Source of the DNA: Bradyrhizobium sp. CB1015
GTDB lineage: Bacteria > Pseudomonadota > Alphaproteobacteria > Rhizobiales > Xanthobacteraceae
Direction of reading: 5' to 3'
DNA length: 64,000 nt
Assembly (NCBI RefSeq): GCF_025200925.1
Contig: NZ_CP104174.1
Span: 7,750,001 to 7,814,000, forward strand
Under the pieces are notes generated by a model that saw nothing but the letters and a program-made list of their open reading frames with translations, ran no database searches and was not told where the DNA came from. The translations under genes and the position numbers were made by a program. Shown in pieces: positions 63,801 to 64,000 of this stretch (positions are counted from its first letter, which is position 1; every line of letters starts with the position of its first letter).

Positions 63801-64000
63801 GCTGAGCGCCGCATACATGCGCGCCAAGCACTCTTCTTCGGCGGCGATCCGGGCTTTCTCGGCCTCGCGGCCGAAATTCTCGATCGCGAACGAGACGTTC
63901 TCGGCCATGCGCAGCAGCAGCGCGACGATCTCTTCGTCCTTGGCCCAGGACCGGCTGATGAAGAACAGCAGCACGCCGACGCTCTCGCCGTGCCTGATCA
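60825..64000 (-). CDS. Multi-GAF GGDEF/EAL c-di-GMP signalling protein (runs off right edge)
   Basis: At least 1049 residues are visible, and the frame continues beyond the window at the 5' side; residue numbers count from the ATG at 63974. Three complete GAF-type units begin at about 50, 231 and 414, each opening RMYAALSATNEAI or similar, and the tail of a fourth precedes them. The GGDEF domain (about 592-765) has ARLGGDEFVVIL with intact GGDEF (677-681) and an upstream RxxD (Arg668-Asp671) inhibitory site. The EAL domain (from about 775) has GVEALLRW, NLSPRQF, DDFGTGYSSM and MQGFLISKPLP. Both cyclase and phosphodiesterase motifs look intact. Confidence 0.9.
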   Translation of the reverse strand, partial: IRHGESVGVLLFFISRSWAKDEEIVALLLRMAENVSFAIENFGREAEKARIAAEEECLARMYAALSATNEAILRARSRAELFDLVCEATATGAKFTSATVALVDDRTELLRVVACYGPNADQVRNFTFSTSDQVPEGRGLTGTAFRTRQAAVSNDVLADDRIAPWHASARRNGIASSAALPLFNGDRVEGVFLFNSPERGTFTPELVELLRKLQANVAFALESFDRADEKARADKQRNRLSGMFEALSATNEAIMRAKTREELFEAACQAAVLGDLFASATIGLIDEAGELVRVVAVKGRLQERMAGRTCVISADHPQGQGIIGTSVRTGRPSVMNDYLNEPRSAYWRAKAIKDGTRAAASFPLLRAGREPVGILLFLAPEENTFTPDLVELLGRLAENVSFALDNFERAEEKARTEAQKERLTRMFAALSATNEAIMRAKSRAELFDLVCLAASSGAKFTSTTIALARPGTDQLEIVAAAGPSAGTTRNVRLSIDPERPEGRGMSGTAFRTRQPCISNDYLNDDRVRVFHPIVRGDGARSGAAFPLIAHDEAVGVMIYMSTEPATFTPEFAELLQRLADNVSFAMENFDRTDEKNKADERIEYLASHDSLTDLPNRETFNGLLREAIDAAQHHGHRFAVLFIDLDRFKVINDSLGHEAGDLLLLEVANRLRGALRASDVVARLGGDEFVVILDQCGEIDDVQRIATELLAALAEPMELAGHECHTTASIGIAMYPRNGSDAQTLTKNADMAMYLAKEDGKNGYRFFSNEVKTQSIERLSLESALRRALEREQFSLNYQPKVEMATGQITGVEALLRWTHPDLGNVSPAQFIPLAEETGLIVPIGRWVLKEACAQAMAWQRRGLLPLSMAVNLSPRQFADEHLLQDVDEALAASGMSPVLLQLEVTESMMMRNVGRALKVLDSIQSRGIRLAIDDFGTGYSSMSLMKHFPIDTIKIDRSFVRDLPQDSEDQAIAQAIISMGKALGMTVVAEGVENAEQEAFLRAHGCDEMQGFLISKPLPARQMGELLRPMVLPVAPPLQPEAADEDAASGLKRAVV

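Overview
The window looks like a core-chromosome segment of a high-GC alphaproteobacterium of the Rhizobiales, most likely Bradyrhizobium or a close relative. The grounds are the protein complement (a DUF6101-like protein, CheZ of the rhizobial type, a CycA-like cytochrome c550, GlcDEF, HisZ/HisG, TldD-CysQ-DUF4170-WaaA synteny), the uniformly GC-rich codon use, and many small palindromic intergenic repeats. No rRNA, tRNA, CRISPR array, integrase or complete insertion sequence was seen.

1-4 kb (minus): an envelope and sulfur/nucleotide housekeeping operon, pmbA > cysQ > DUF4170 > DUF374 acyltransferase > waaA (cut by the left edge). 4-13 kb: DUF6101-like protein, ubiA with its start codon inside a large bulged palindrome, an exported unknown, rsmE, hisZ-hisG, a glycosyltransferase plus ChbG/HpnK-type deacetylase pair, and a DUF2076 protein. 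13-19 kb: L,D-transpeptidase, cheZ, a lipoprotein, then groES-groEL behind a well-formed promoter and CIRCE element. 18.6-26.5 kb: exported unknowns, an LldP-type lactate/glycolate permease, an SbmA/YddA-like ABC exporter, a TorF-like outer-membrane protein and a lysine-rich histone-H1-like protein. 26.5-31.6 kb: glcD, glcE, glcF (glycolate oxidase) and a cytochrome c.

31.7-48.8 kb: mixed small operons. They comprise an alpha/beta hydrolase, TPR protein, cysteine-free L36 (rpmJ), metal-dependent amidohydrolase, divergent SDR/HxlR, two class III nucleotidyl cyclases (one a 1134-residue SAM-cyclase-ATPase), haloacid dehalogenase, YbaK, a LysR regulator divergent from pirin and wrbA, a PIMT-like methyltransferase, an Lrp regulator and an RBBP9-type hydrolase. 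48.8-60.3 kb: a surface-polysaccharide locus with a FemAB/CelD-like acetyltransferase, O-antigen ligase/polymerase, four glycosyltransferases, a methyltransferase, a Wzz-like chain-length protein fused to a degenerate tyrosine-kinase domain, and galE. No initiating sugar-phosphate transferase and no Wzx flippase lie inside the window. 60.8-64 kb: a very large GAF-repeat GGDEF/EAL protein, cut by the right edge.

The most unusual structure is in the intergenic DNA. At least ten terminal-inverted-repeat or palindromic elements of several families occur here. Two share an asymmetric four-base bulge and one contains the ubiA start codon. Others are a 136-bp element with perfect 22-bp inverted ends before hisZ, an element within the groESL transcript, and a matching pair in the glc operon and between pirin and wrbA.
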